Under the pieces are notes generated by a model. That model had not been told where the DNA came from, did not search any database, and was given only the letters and a program-made list of their open reading frames with translations. Shown here one piece after another: positions 1 to 9,459 of a DNA stretch of 64,000 bases. Each line of letters opens with the position of its first letter. The stretch's first letter is position 1. The stretch spans positions 620,001-684,000 of the forward strand of contig CAWIOX010000004.1 of assembly GCA_963837775.1 (NCBI GenBank). The letters are read 5' to 3'. Position numbers and translations under genes: made by a program. The stretch is from CAWIOX01 sp963837775. GTDB taxonomy: Bacteria > Pseudomonadota > Gammaproteobacteria > Burkholderiales > Burkholderiaceae_D.

Positions 1-121
1 ACTTCAGCACCGGCCAAAAATCTTCTTTTCATCCTTGCGCGAGTCAGTGATACCATCTTATGCCGGATTGTTTGAAATTGGCAGCTCCACTTTTACCATA
101 TCGATAGAACCACTTAAAACC

Positions 122-1630
122 GTGATTACCAATCTCCCTACCGCCGACTTGCTGGGCGCCACGCTGGCGCAAGCCGATTTCCTGCCCCGCCTGCCGCAGC
201 AGCGGCGACTGTATGAAGCGGCCAAGGCGGCCATCCTTTCGCAGCAACTGGGCGCCGGCTGCAAGCTGCCATCGACGCGCAATCTGGCAAAAGATCTCGG
301 CATCGCGCGCAACACCATCATCGCCGCGTTCGAGCAACTGGCCGCCGAAGGTTTTGTGGTCACCTCGACCGGCAGCGGCACCTATGTTGCGGCCACCTTG
401 CCAGCCGTCTCTCGGCCCAAGGGCAAACCCAAGGACAGTCCCGCCAGCACACCGGAGATGCCGTTTACCGGACCGGCGCCGCTGTCCAAGCGCGGCGCCC
501 AGCTGACCAATTTCGCTGCCGGCGAGCGCTACGAGATCCAGCCTTTCGCACCCGGCGACTGCGACTTTTCGACTTTCCCCTACAAGATCTGGCAACGCCT
601 GCAAAACCGCGTCTGGCGCGACTCCTGGTCGGAATTGCTGGATTACGGCAAGGCCGGCGGCTACCTGCCGTTGCGCCGTGCGATTGCCGAATACCTGCGC
701 GTGTCGCGCTCGGTCAAGGTCTCGATCGACCAGGTGATGATCACGGCCGGCACCCAGCAATCGCTCGACCTGTGCGCGCAATTGCTGGCCGATGTCGGCG
801 ATACCGCGTGGGTCGAAAACCCCTGCTACTGGGGCACCAGACGGGTGTTTGAATCGTGCGACCTGAATCTGCACCCGATTGCGGTCGATGCCGAGGGCAT
901 CGCCCCGACCGAAAGCGACCTGACCAGCAAGCCGCGCCTGATCTATGTCACGCCGTCGCACCAGTACCCGACCGGCGTCGTGATGAGCCTGGCGCGCCGC
1001 CGCATGCTGCTGGAACTGGCCGAACACGAAGGCGCGTGGATCCTGGAAGACGATTACGACAGCGAGTTCCGCTATACCGGACGGCCGCTGGCGGCGCTGC
1101 AGGGACTCGATACGCGCGGCCGCGTGGTCTACATGGGCACCTTCTCGAAAGTCCTGTACCCGGGCATCAAGGTCGGCTATCTGGTGGTGCCGCCGGCGCT
1201 GGTGGAGCCGTTCAAGAGCGCGCTGTACGACCTGCACCGGCCCGGGCAATTGATGATCCAGGCCGCGCTGGCCGACTTCATCGCGCTCGGGCACTTCACC
1301 ACCCACATCCGCAAGATCCGCCAGGCTTACGGCGCCAAGCGCGAACTGCTGCGCAAGACGCTGGTGGCCCAGCTCGGCCACAACATCAGCATTTCAGGCG
1401 AGGAATCCGGCCTGCATCTGGTGATCGAGTTGCCCGATCATGTCGATGATGTGGCGCTGGCCGCGCTGGCCGCCGAATCCGGCATCGCGGTCAAGCCGCT
1501 GTCGAACTATTACCTGCAGCAACCGGTGCGGCGCGGCCTGCTGGTCGGCTATGCGTATGTCTACATGGAGAAAATCGCCTATTACGGCAAGCTGCTGGCG
1601 CATGTGATCCAGGCCGGAGCGCGTCCATGA
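122..1630 (+). CDS. MocR/PdxR-type GntR-family regulator with aminotransferase-like domain
   Basis: This is a two-domain regulator. A GntR winged helix (about residues 20-90, with KLPSTRNLAKDLGIARNTI as the recognition region) is joined to a class I/II aminotransferase fold (about residues 135-500). The PLP-binding lysine is probably in GTFSKVLYPGIKVGY, and SHQYPTG matches the substrate-side motif. MocR proteins sense PLP or amine and amino-acid ligands and usually control a neighbouring gene, here the overlapping MFS transporter. The frame is open from a TTG at 35. I chose the GTG at 122 because it gives about 502 residues, close to the family norm, but no Shine-Dalgarno sequence settles it. 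The effector is unknown. Confidence 0.85.
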   Translation: MITNLPTADLLGATLAQADFLPRLPQQRRLYEAAKAAILSQQLGAGCKLPSTRNLAKDLGIARNTIIAAFEQLAAEGFVVTSTGSGTYVAATLPAVSRPKGKPKDSPASTPEMPFTGPAPLSKRGAQLTNFAAGERYEIQPFAPGDCDFSTFPYKIWQRLQNRVWRDSWSELLDYGKAGGYLPLRRAIAEYLRVSRSVKVSIDQVMITAGTQQSLDLCAQLLADVGDTAWVENPCYWGTRRVFESCDLNLHPIAVDAEGIAPTESDLTSKPRLIYVTPSHQYPTGVVMSLARRRMLLELAEHEGAWILEDDYDSEFRYTGRPLAALQGLDTRGRVVYMGTFSKVLYPGIKVGYLVVPPALVEPFKSALYDLHRPGQLMIQAALADFIALGHFTTHIRKIRQAYGAKRELLRKTLVAQLGHNISISGEESGLHLVIELPDHVDDVALAALAAESGIAVKPLSNYYLQQPVRRGLLVGYAYVYMEKIAYYGKLLAHVIQAGARP

Positions 1631-2790
1631 AAACGCTGCCGTGGCGCGATTTCGTCGCACTGACCATCAGCGTCGCCGTGGTCGGGCTGGGCCTGGGCGC
1701 AACCCAGCCGCTGACTGCGCTGACGCTGGACCAGCGCGGCCTGGGCAACCACATCGTCGGCCTGATGACCGCCCTCGGCGCGATCGGCATCCTGGCGGTG
1801 GCGCCCTTCGTGTCGCGCTGGGTGGCACGCTTCGGGCCGCGCAGCACCATGATAGGCACGGTCTGCATCTCGGCCGCGGTCACTGCCGGCATGCAGGCGA
1901 GCTCCGACCTGATCGTCTGGGGCGTGCTGCGCTTCATTTTCGGCGCGGCGATGGGGGTGCTGTTTACCATCGGCGAGGCCTGGGTCAACAAGCTCGCGCC
2001 GGATGGCTCGCGCGGGCGCGTGGTGGCGCTGTACGCGACCACGTTCACGCTGTTCCAGATGATCGGCCCGGCGCTGGTTGCGCTGTTCGCCGGCAAGATC
2101 GCATGGAGCTTCGTCGCCTGCGGCGCGCTGTTCCTGCTTGCGATCCCCGGCCTGGCGCTGATGTCCAACAGCAGCCACATCATCGACGACGAACACGCTG
2201 CCGACTGGGTCGAAGTCGCACCGCGCATGCCGGTCATCATCCTGGGCGCCGCATTTTTCGCGTTCTTCGATGCGGTCGCGCTGAGCCTGCTGCCGCTGTT
2301 CGGCATGCGCCACGGCATCCCGGTCGAACAGGCGCTGCTGTCGGCCTCGGTGATCCTGATCGGCGACACCACGCTGCAATTGCCGATCGGCTGGCTGGCC
2401 GACCGCATCGGCCGGGCGCGCGTGCATCTGGCCTGCGGCATCCTGGCCTGCCTGCTGCTGCCGCTGATGCCGTTGGCCGTCACCATCCCCTGGCTGTGGT
2501 GGACCTTGCTGTATGCGCTGGGCGGTGCGGCCGGCGGGATTTACGTGCTGTCGCTGGTGGCCTGCGGCGAACGCTTTTCCGGCCAGCGGCTGGTTGCCGC
2601 CAGCGCCATCGTCAGTTCCACCTGGGGCGTCGCCAGCAGCGGCGGACCGTTCATCACCGGCATACTGATGCAGGGCGTCAGCGTCAATTCACTGGCGGCC
2701 GTCCTGTGGCTGGGCGCCGCGCTATTCGTCGCCAGCCTGGCGTGGGAGCGGCGCCCCGGCTTCATCGCCAAGGCGCCGGCACGGCCCTGA
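1627..2790 (+). CDS. MFS transporter (YcaD/AraJ-like drug or metabolite efflux)
   Basis: This 387-residue protein is almost wholly hydrophobic and has about 12 predicted membrane segments. A typical MFS loop motif lies between helices 2 and 3 (RWVARFGPR), and a second-half counterpart is GWLADRIGRARVH. The start codon overlaps the stop of the MocR gene as ATGA, so the two are translationally coupled. The transporter is therefore the likely target of the regulator. Nothing in the sequence identifies the substrate. An efflux or metabolite-export role is inferred from the family and from the pairing with a MocR protein. Confidence 0.85.
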   Translation: MKTLPWRDFVALTISVAVVGLGLGATQPLTALTLDQRGLGNHIVGLMTALGAIGILAVAPFVSRWVARFGPRSTMIGTVCISAAVTAGMQASSDLIVWGVLRFIFGAAMGVLFTIGEAWVNKLAPDGSRGRVVALYATTFTLFQMIGPALVALFAGKIAWSFVACGALFLLAIPGLALMSNSSHIIDDEHAADWVEVAPRMPVIILGAAFFAFFDAVALSLLPLFGMRHGIPVEQALLSASVILIGDTTLQLPIGWLADRIGRARVHLACGILACLLLPLMPLAVTIPWLWWTLLYALGGAAGGIYVLSLVACGERFSGQRLVAASAIVSSTWGVASSGGPFITGILMQGVSVNSLAAVLWLGAALFVASLAWERRPGFIAKAPARP

Positions 2791-2831
2791 AGGGCTCGCG
2801 CCCACGCCAAAACATGCCTCAGGCAGGTCCT

Positions 2832-2914
2832 GCCCCGTAAAATATACTCCCACCTGTATATTTTACGGGGCCCTGTTTATATGCGGCCAGCCATATATTC
2901 TTCCATATACCCCC
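2832..2914 (-). repeat. AT-hairpin dispersed repeat, copy 1
   Basis: A perfect 16-bp inverted repeat, GCCCCGTAAAATATAC (2832-2847) and its complement (2856-2871), encloses the 8-nt loop TCCCACCT. It is followed by CTGTTTATATGCGGCCAG and ends with CCATATACCCCC. Read on the minus strand it begins GGGGGTATATGG and ends GTATATTTTACGGGGC, matching the other copies at 7925, 19706, 20449, 24194, 46082 and 50510. It lies between the MFS gene and the ice-binding gene. The hairpin could also act as a terminator for the MFS gene, but there is no clean T-tract. Confidence 0.8.
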
Positions 2915-3300
2915 AATAATTTCCGCAATTTCAGGCTGAATTCCGCGCTCTTTCGATGCGCAGTCAGCGCTATCCGGCGCAACACTTCAAAACCATCGCT
3001 GGCAAATACCACTGCCGGCAGCTTTGACAGTTGCCGCAGAGAGTTGAAAATAAAACATCATTTCGCCGCATCAATATCGCTTTGTTTGCGTTTCCGCAAC
3101 AATCTTCCAGGAAAAAAAGCAGATAAATAAGGAATGTTGAATGGCCTGGAAACGCTTGTTCCCGGGTCTAAGCGGGCCAGCAATTCTGGCGCCATTCTTC
3201 ATCAGTCAACAACGAAGCCCGACAGCAATCCAGGTGCGCAGCAGCAGGTGCCCAGGCCGGACACCGGGACCTTGCAGGGCCAACAGGGAAAGGATAAAAA
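2915..3300. other. Intergenic region, no gene seen
   Basis: This AT-richer spacer has short open frames but none with a convincing protein. The string TTTCAGGCTGAA at its left end also follows repeat copy 2 (about 8033), so the repeat may extend into it. An AAAGGA ribosome-binding site precedes the lipoprotein start at 3301. Confidence 0.5.
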
Positions 3301-4571
3301 ATGAACAGCTTCGAGCGTTACTCAAAATCACTGTTATGGCTGATGGCCGTGCTATTGGCCTTCATCATGACCGGATGCGGAGATGGCGGAGGCAGCTCCG
3401 GCAGCGGGATCCAGGTCTTTAACCAGGATGCTGTTCCCGGCGCTCCCGGCGCGATTGCACCCGGCACCTTGCCATCCGGTACGACTGGCGGCACTGGCAC
3501 GGCAGCGGCACAGCCGGCCCCTCAGTCCTGTCCTCGAACCCCACCAATGGCGCCACCAATGTGGCAGTCAGCACCATTGGGCCTGGCAACACGCCTATCC
3601 CCAGAACCATCAGCGCAACCTTCAGCACTGCGATGAACCCGGCGACCATCGTCTCGCCCGCCGTGTCGTTTACCGTCAAGGAAACGATCAGCGGCATTAG
3701 CGTGGCCGGCAGCGTCAGCCTGGATGCAGCCAATACCGTTGCGACTTTCACTCCTAATGCGGTGCTGGCCAGCAACATGCAATTTACGGTCATCATCAGC
3801 ACTGCGGCGACCAGCACGGCCGGCACTGCGCTGGTCAATATCTATGGCTGGAGCTTCACGACCGGGGCGCAAATCGGGCAAGCGCCGATCAACCTCGGAA
3901 CGGCAGCCAGTTTCATGGTCCTGGGCGGCACCTCGATCGACAACGTCAGCTCTGCCGCCAATCCGACCAGGGTCAATGGACAATTGGGCATCGATCCGGG
4001 CAGCGCCAGCAATGTGACCGGATTTACCGACTCCACTCCGGCTGGCACAGGCATCATTTCGACCGGCGGCATACAGTTTGGTCCGGTCGTCAGCCAGGCC
4101 AAAAACGACTTGCTGGCGGCGCTCAACGAAGCCAATGCACGCACCGGCAATCAGATCGCCGTGGGCACCAACGATCTGGCCACGTTCATGGTCAACGGCG
4201 GCAGCCCCGGCGTCTATCCGCCCGGACTGTACTCGTCCGGCACCACGCTGGCACTGAGTTCCGGCAACATGACGCTCGACGCCAAGGGTGACCCGGATGC
4301 GGTCTGGGTGTTCAAGGCAGGAAGCTCGCTCACCGTGAGCGACACGCGCCAACTGATATTGCTCAACGGCGCCAAGGCCAAAAATGTGTTCTGGAGCCTC
4401 GGCAGTTCAGCCAGCATCGGCGATCAGGTCAGCTTCAAGGGCAACATCCTGGCCGGCACCTCTAACACGATAGGCACTGCAACTGCCAACGGCACCACGG
4501 TGGAAGGCCGCGTATTCTCAATCTCCGGCCTGCATCTGTTCTCCACCACCATCAATGCGCCTGCCCCGTAA
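3301..4571 (+). CDS. Ice-binding-like lipoprotein (Big_5 plus DUF3494), one frameshift
   Basis: The first frame encodes a lipoprotein signal (membrane segment SLLWLMAVLLAFIMTGC, lipobox cysteine about residue 23) and a Gly/Pro/Thr-rich linker. The second frame encodes an Ig-like Big_5 domain (ISATFSTAMNPATI to YGWSFTTGA), then a DUF3494 ice-binding-like beta-helix (from INLGTAASFMVLGG through VFWSLGSSASIGDQVSFKGN to the C-terminus). The frames join near 3519-3524: one more C in the GGCCCC run would give one continuous reading of about 423 residues. DUF3494 proteins bind ice or inhibit recrystallisation in cold-adapted microbes, and a lipid anchor would place this one on the cell surface. The activity is inferred from the family. 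Confidence 0.85.
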
Positions 4572-4592
4572 CGCTTAAGCCGCATCCAAGGG

Positions 4593-4624
4593 CAAGAAAG
4601 GCCGTCGCAAGACGGCCTTTCTTG
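4593..4624 (+). terminator. Rho-independent terminator after the ice-binding gene
   Basis: A perfect 14-bp stem, CAAGAAAGGCCGTC and its complement GACGGCCTTTCTTG, encloses a GCAA tetraloop. It starts 21 bases after the stop codon at 4571. The A-rich and T-rich arm ends would allow termination from either strand. Confidence 0.8.
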
Positions 4625-4960
4625 TAAACGGAATCCTCGCAGGCGCCGGTTCGGGCCGATCGTTTTATTCCGCAGCTTCAGACGAGCCAGCAACAGCTGG
4701 TGAGCGCACAAACGGCGCGCTTCACAGGCTGCGCATTTGCCAAGCGCTGCGTGGCCCACTGCATAATTCCGCTGTCGCGCGAGCCCGCTTCGCGCCTGCC
4801 TCGCTCGTTCTCGAATGCTGCAATGCGGCCAGGCACTGATGCTGTCAGATAATGAAATAAACGGGGAGCCTTGCCAGTATAATTTTACGGCTCCACAAAA
4901 TTCGGGCCGCCTTGATTCCAGCAGCCAGCAAAAAAACCATTAACCTGTGAAGCCCCGATT
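4625..4960. other. Intergenic region upstream of the c-di-GMP gene
   Basis: No gene is supported here. Around 4863-4892 there is a small inverted repeat (GGAGCC and GGCTCC) enclosing TTGCCAGTATAATTTTAC. This contains a TATAAT-like -10 and resembles the GGCAGTATATTTT end of the dispersed hairpin repeat. It may be a degenerate repeat copy, a promoter for the GTG-started gene at 4961, or both. Confidence 0.4.
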
Positions 4961-7885
4961 GTGACTAAACTAATCTTTCTGGCTCTGGCTTACTTCACCA
5001 CCGGCTGGCTCGGTCTGCAACTGCCCTATGCCGGGTCGCATATCACGCTGGTCTGGCTGCCGACCGGTATCGCGGTAGCGGCATTGCTGCGCTGGGGAGG
5101 GGCCGTCTGGCCTGCAGTCTATCTCGGCGCATTTCTCGTCAATCTTTCGATCGGCTCGCCGTGGCTGCTGGCCTTGGGCATTGCCGCGGGCAATACACTG
5201 GGGCCGCTGCTGACCGCGGGCTGGCTCAGGCGCACCGGATTCCATCCTGCGTTCGACCGCCAGAAAGATGTCGGCGCCTTCATCGCGGCAGCCGGCGCCG
5301 GCATGACGGTGTCGGCATCCGGCGGGGTCGCCAGTCTCTACCTGGCTGGCCTGATGCCTGCGGAAGCGACCAGTTCGGCCTGGCTCTCGTGGTGGATGGG
5401 CGACACCGTCGGGGTGCTGCTGGCAGCCCCGCTGCTGCTGACCCTGACCCGGAAAAATGTCGAACAACTGCGCCGCGCCCGCAGGAAATTGCTGGCCTGG
5501 ATACTGGTCGCCGGCCCGGTGACCTGGTTTGCCTTCATCCACGATTACGAACAGGCCGGCCGCTCGTTGCCGCTGGCCTTCCTGACATTGCCGCTGCTGG
5601 CCTGGTCTGCCCTGCGTTTCGGCAATACCGGCGCGGCATTGGCCGGACTGGGTTTTTCGGTGATTGCCGCCTGGAGCACCGCTAGCGGGCATAGCCTGTT
5701 TCTGCTGTCCGACATGCACGTCAGCCTGTTCATGCTATGGGGCTATATGGCAACCACCGTGCTGACCGGCTTGCTGATCACCGCCTTGCAGGCGGAACGG
5801 CTCAAAGTGGAAAGCACCCAGCGCGAGAGCGAAGAAAAGCTGCGCGGACTGTTCGAACTGTCACCGCTAGGGATCGCATTGACTGACATGAACGGCCGCT
5901 TCGTCGAGTTCAACGGCGCCTTCCAAAACATTTGCGGCTATCCTGCCGAAGAGCTGAAGGCGCTCGACTACTGGACGCTGACGCCGAGAAAATACGAGGC
6001 CGACGAAGCGCTGCAACTGGCATCGCTGACGCGCACCGGGCGCTATGGACCGTACGAAAAGGAATACCTCCGTAAAGACGGCAGCCTGGTTTCCTTGCGG
6101 CTCAACGGCATGCTGATCGCCCGCAACGATGGCCGGAACTACATCTGGTCGATCGTCGAAGACATCACCGAGCGCAATCGGATCGAGGCCGACCTGCGGA
6201 TCGCCGCCACCGTATTCGATTCGCAGGAAGGCATGATGGTCACCGATGCCCGCGGCGTGATCATGCGGGTCAATCAGGGCTTTACCGACACCACCGGCTA
6301 TACCGCCGAAGAGGCAGTCGGCCAGACCCCGAGCCTGCTCAAGTCTGGCCGGCACCACCCGGATTTTTACCGTGCGATGTGGGACAGCATCAACCGCACC
6401 GGCGGCTGGCGCGGCGAAATCTGGGACCGGCGCAAGAATGGCGAGGAATACCCAAAATGGCTCACCATCTCGGCAGTCCACGGCGACGATGGCGCGGTGA
6501 CCCATTACATCGGCACCCATTTCGACATTACCGAGCGCAAGCAGGCCGAAGAAAAAATCAAGAAGCTGGCCTTCTTCGACCAGCTGACCGGCCTGCCCAA
6601 CCGGACACTGCTGCTGGACCGCCTGAAGCAGGCAATGACGGCCAGCATGCGCAGCGAAAGCTATGGCGCGCTACTGTTCATCGACCTCGACAACTTCAAG
6701 ACCCTCAATGACACGCTCGGCCACGACATGGGCGACCTGCTGCTGAAACAGGTCGCCCAGCGCCTGACCATGTGCATGCGCGAGGGCGACACCGTGGCGC
6801 GACTGGGCGGCGACGAATTCGTGGTGATACTGGCCGACCTGAGCACCAGCGAGGCAGATGCCGCCAACGCGACCGAAACGGTGGCCGAAAAGATCCTCGC
6901 CACGCTCAACCAGCGCTACCAGCTGGGCGACGTGGCGCACCACAGCACGGCCAGCATCGGCGCCACCCTGTTCAGGGGCAAGCGTGCCAGCATCGATGAT
7001 CTGATGAAGCAGGCCGACCTCGCGATGTACAAGTCAAAGGCTGCGGGCCGCAACGCCGTGCGTTTCTTTGACCCCGACATGGAAATTGCCGTGACCAAGC
7101 GCGCCGCGCTGGAAACCGATCTGCGCCAGGCGATTCAGGAAAAACAGTTCCTGCTCCACTACCAGGCGCAAGTCGTTGGCGCAGGCCGCGTGACGGGCGC
7201 CGAAGCGCTGGTGCGCTGGCAGCATCCGCAGCGCGGCATGGTGTCGCCGGCCGACTTCATTCCGCTGGCCGAAGAAACCGGCCTGATCCTGCCATTGGGC
7301 CGCTGGGTGCTGGAAACCGCCTGCACCCAATTGGCGCTGTGGGCGATCCGGCCCGAAATGGCCCATCTGACGATTGCGGTGAATGTCAGCGCCCATCAAT
7401 TCCGTCAGAACGACTTCGTCGATCAGGTGCTGGCCGTACTCAGGGACGCCGGCGCCAACCCGCAACGGCTGAAGCTGGAACTGACCGAAAGCCTGCTGGT
7501 GGAAAATGTCGAGGAAATCATCGAGAAAATGTACGCGCTCAAGGCCGAGGGCGTGGGCTTCGCGCTGGACGATTTCGGCACCGGCTATTCGTCGCTGTCT
7601 TACCTGAAGCGCCTGCCGCTGGACCAGTTGAAGATCGACCAGTCCTTTGTGCGCGACGTGCTGAGCGACCCGAACGATGCGGCGATTGCCAGAACCATCG
7701 TGGCGCTGGCCCAGAGCCTGGGCCTGGGCGTGATCGCGGAGGGCGTGGAAACGATAACCCAGAAGGATTTTCTGGCCAGTGCGGACTGCCATGCGTATCA
7801 GGGCTATTTCTTCACCCGGCCGCTGCCAGTCAACGGTTTCGAAGAATTTACGCAGCGCTTTGAACGCATGCTGGAAAACAATTAA
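4961..7885 (+). CDS. MASE1-PAS-PAS-GGDEF-EAL membrane c-di-GMP enzyme
   Basis: This 974-residue protein starts at GTG 4961. An N-terminal MASE1 membrane sensor (about residues 1-275, eight or so helices) is followed by two PAS domains (about 290-410 and 415-530). A diguanylate cyclase domain with an intact active site (ARLGGDEFVVIL, about residues 615-625) follows, then an EAL phosphodiesterase domain with GAEALVRWQHP and the downstream DDFGTGYSSLSYLKRLP motif. Both catalytic motifs look complete, so it could make and degrade c-di-GMP, with direction set by the MASE1 and PAS inputs. It is free of frameshifts. A repeat hairpin follows 39 bases downstream. Confidence 0.93.
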   Translation: MTKLIFLALAYFTTGWLGLQLPYAGSHITLVWLPTGIAVAALLRWGGAVWPAVYLGAFLVNLSIGSPWLLALGIAAGNTLGPLLTAGWLRRTGFHPAFDRQKDVGAFIAAAGAGMTVSASGGVASLYLAGLMPAEATSSAWLSWWMGDTVGVLLAAPLLLTLTRKNVEQLRRARRKLLAWILVAGPVTWFAFIHDYEQAGRSLPLAFLTLPLLAWSALRFGNTGAALAGLGFSVIAAWSTASGHSLFLLSDMHVSLFMLWGYMATTVLTGLLITALQAERLKVESTQRESEEKLRGLFELSPLGIALTDMNGRFVEFNGAFQNICGYPAEELKALDYWTLTPRKYEADEALQLASLTRTGRYGPYEKEYLRKDGSLVSLRLNGMLIARNDGRNYIWSIVEDITERNRIEADLRIAATVFDSQEGMMVTDARGVIMRVNQGFTDTTGYTAEEAVGQTPSLLKSGRHHPDFYRAMWDSINRTGGWRGEIWDRRKNGEEYPKWLTISAVHGDDGAVTHYIGTHFDITERKQAEEKIKKLAFFDQLTGLPNRTLLLDRLKQAMTASMRSESYGALLFIDLDNFKTLNDTLGHDMGDLLLKQVAQRLTMCMREGDTVARLGGDEFVVILADLSTSEADAANATETVAEKILATLNQRYQLGDVAHHSTASIGATLFRGKRASIDDLMKQADLAMYKSKAAGRNAVRFFDPDMEIAVTKRAALETDLRQAIQEKQFLLHYQAQVVGAGRVTGAEALVRWQHPQRGMVSPADFIPLAEETGLILPLGRWVLETACTQLALWAIRPEMAHLTIAVNVSAHQFRQNDFVDQVLAVLRDAGANPQRLKLELTESLLVENVEEIIEKMYALKAEGVGFALDDFGTGYSSLSYLKRLPLDQLKIDQSFVRDVLSDPNDAAIARTIVALAQSLGLGVIAEGVETITQKDFLASADCHAYQGYFFTRPLPVNGFEEFTQRFERMLENN

Positions 7886-7924
7886 AAAGGATTCAGGCCG
7901 ATCCGGCGGCGCAAAAACACACTT

Positions 7925-8010
7925 GCGGCACATAAAATATACTCCCTGCCGTATATTTTATGTGCCGCTGTTTATATGCGCCAGCATATATGTTTAGTAC
8001 CATACTCCCA
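7925..8010 (-). repeat. AT-hairpin dispersed repeat, copy 2 (longest stem)
   Basis: A perfect 18-bp inverted repeat, GCGGCACATAAAATATAC (7925-7942) and its complement (7951-7968), encloses the loop TCCCTGCC. The inner arm AAAATATAC is identical to copy 1. The outer arm differs (GGCACAT against CCCCGT) yet remains fully complementary. The following CTGTTTATATGCG and the later TTTCAGGCTGAA are shared with copy 1. The right boundary (CATACTCCC) is degenerate. Confidence 0.8.
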
Positions 8011-8094
8011 TTGTTTTATAGTTTTCTGGAGTTTTCAGGCTGAAATATGGGAGTCAAACTGCAGCTTACGATGCATCATTTGCAAAGGAAAATA

Positions 8095-8674
8095 ATGGGT
8101 ACCAACCGCCTGGAAGCATTCAGCGATGGCGTACTCGCCATCATCATCACCATCATGGTGCTGGAACTGAAAGTGCCGCACGGCGCCGACCTCGCGGCAT
8201 TGTGGCCGCTGCTGCCGGTGTTCCTGAGTTACGTGCTGAGCTTCATCTACGTCGGCATCTACTGGAACAACCACCACCACATGCTGCATGCGGCCCAGCG
8301 GGTCAATGGCGCGATCCTGTGGGCCAACCTGCACCTGCTGTTCTGGCTGTCGCTGGTGCCGTTCGTGACCGGCTGGATGGGCGAGAACCATTTTGCGCCG
8401 GCGCCCACCGCGCTGTACGGCGTGGTGCTGCTGATGGCGGCGATTGCGTACTGGATCTTGCAGCGCGCGATCATGATCGAACACGGCAATGACTCGCGTG
8501 CTGGCAGTGGCCGTCGGCAGCGACCTCAAGGGCAAGCTGTCGCCGCTGCTGTACCTGATCGCGATCCCGGCCGCATTCGTGCACCAGTGGATCGCCGGCG
8601 CGCTGTACGTGCTGGTCGCGCTGATGTGGCTGGTGCCCGACCGGCGCATCGAGCGGGTGATCGGCAAACCATGA
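8095..8674 (+). CDS. TMEM175/DUF1211-like integral membrane protein, one frameshift
   Basis: Translation from ATG 8095 (AAGGA ribosome-binding site) gives NRLEAFSDGVLAIIITIMVLEL, the hallmark first helix of the DUF1211/TMEM175 family with its FSDGV-type motif, and further hydrophobic helices including YWNNHHHMLH. The frame breaks near 8493. Skipping one C in GACTCGCGTGCTG restores the conserved end (VLAVAVGSDLKGKLSPLLYLIAIPAAF to VIGKP at 8674), about 192 residues in total. Bacterial members form potassium-conducting tetramers. The channel function here is inferred from the family. It lies 51 bases upstream of a two-component system. Confidence 0.85.
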
Positions 8675-8725
8675 CGGCCGATCCCGTCTTCCCTGAAACA
8701 ACAAAACTCACACGATGAAACAAGC

Positions 8726-9459
8726 ATGAACCAGGCAACGCGCGCGCTGATCGTCGATGACGACAGCGAAATCTGCACCCTGCTGTGCAATTATCTGGCC
8801 GATTTCGGGATCGCAGCGCACAGCGTGCAGGATGGCGCGGCGATGCGCGCGGCGCTGTCGGCCGCGCAGTACGACGTGCTGATTCTGGACCTGATGCTGC
8901 CGGGCGAAGACGGCCTGACGCTGTGCCGGCAATTGCGCGCGAGCAGCGACATCTACATCATCATGCTCACCGCACGCGGCGAACTGGCGGACCGGGTGAT
9001 GGGGCTGGAACTGGGCGCCGACGACTACATGATCAAACCCTTCGATCCGCGCGAACTGGTGGCGCGGATGCATACGCTGCTGCGGCGCGGCAAGCAGCAA
9101 CAGCCGGCAACGCGACAGCGGTGACAGCGGCGACGGCTTCGGCAACCTGGTCGGCTTCGAAGGCTGGCAACTGAACCGGATTGCGCGCCAGCTGACCACG
9201 CCCAGCCAAGATGATCGTGCCGCTTTCGGCGGCCGAGTTCCGCCTGCTGTGGGCCTTCATCACGCGGCCGTGCCGCGTGCTGAGCCGCGATCAGCTGATG
9301 GATGCGGCGCGCGGCCAGGCGATCGATGCATTTGACCGCAGCATCGATTTGCTGGTGTCGCGCCTGCGCCAGAAACTGGCGGACGACCCGAAAGCGCCGC
9401 GATTGCTGAAGACGGTACGCGGCGAAGGCTATCTGTTCGACGCCAGGGTGGTGAAATGA
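8726..9459 (+). CDS. OmpR-family response regulator, two frameshifts
   Basis: The receiver domain is complete (DDDSEICTLL acidic pocket, phospho-Asp in DVLILDLMLPGEDG, KPFDPREL lysine). The frame is lost near 9113 and regained by skipping one base, giving DSGDGFGNLVGFEGWQLNRIARQL. A second extra base near 9208 leads into the winged-helix DNA-binding end (PLSAAEFRLLWAFITRPCRVLSRDQL to TVRGEGYLFDARVVK). The restored length of about 243 residues is standard for the OmpR/PhoB group. The stop overlaps the histidine-kinase start as ATGA. Its targets are unknown, though palindromes at 10501-10559 upstream of the next gene are candidates. Confidence 0.88.

Noticed and set aside
3519..3524. Programmed ribosomal frameshift in the ice-binding gene
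   Set aside because: There is no slippery heptamer with a downstream pseudoknot, and similar breaks occur in many unrelated genes of the window, which points to sequence errors.
8489..8674. A separate small gene starting MTRVLAVAVGSD
   Set aside because: It is the conserved C-terminal part of the TMEM175-like protein, displaced by one extra base near 8493.
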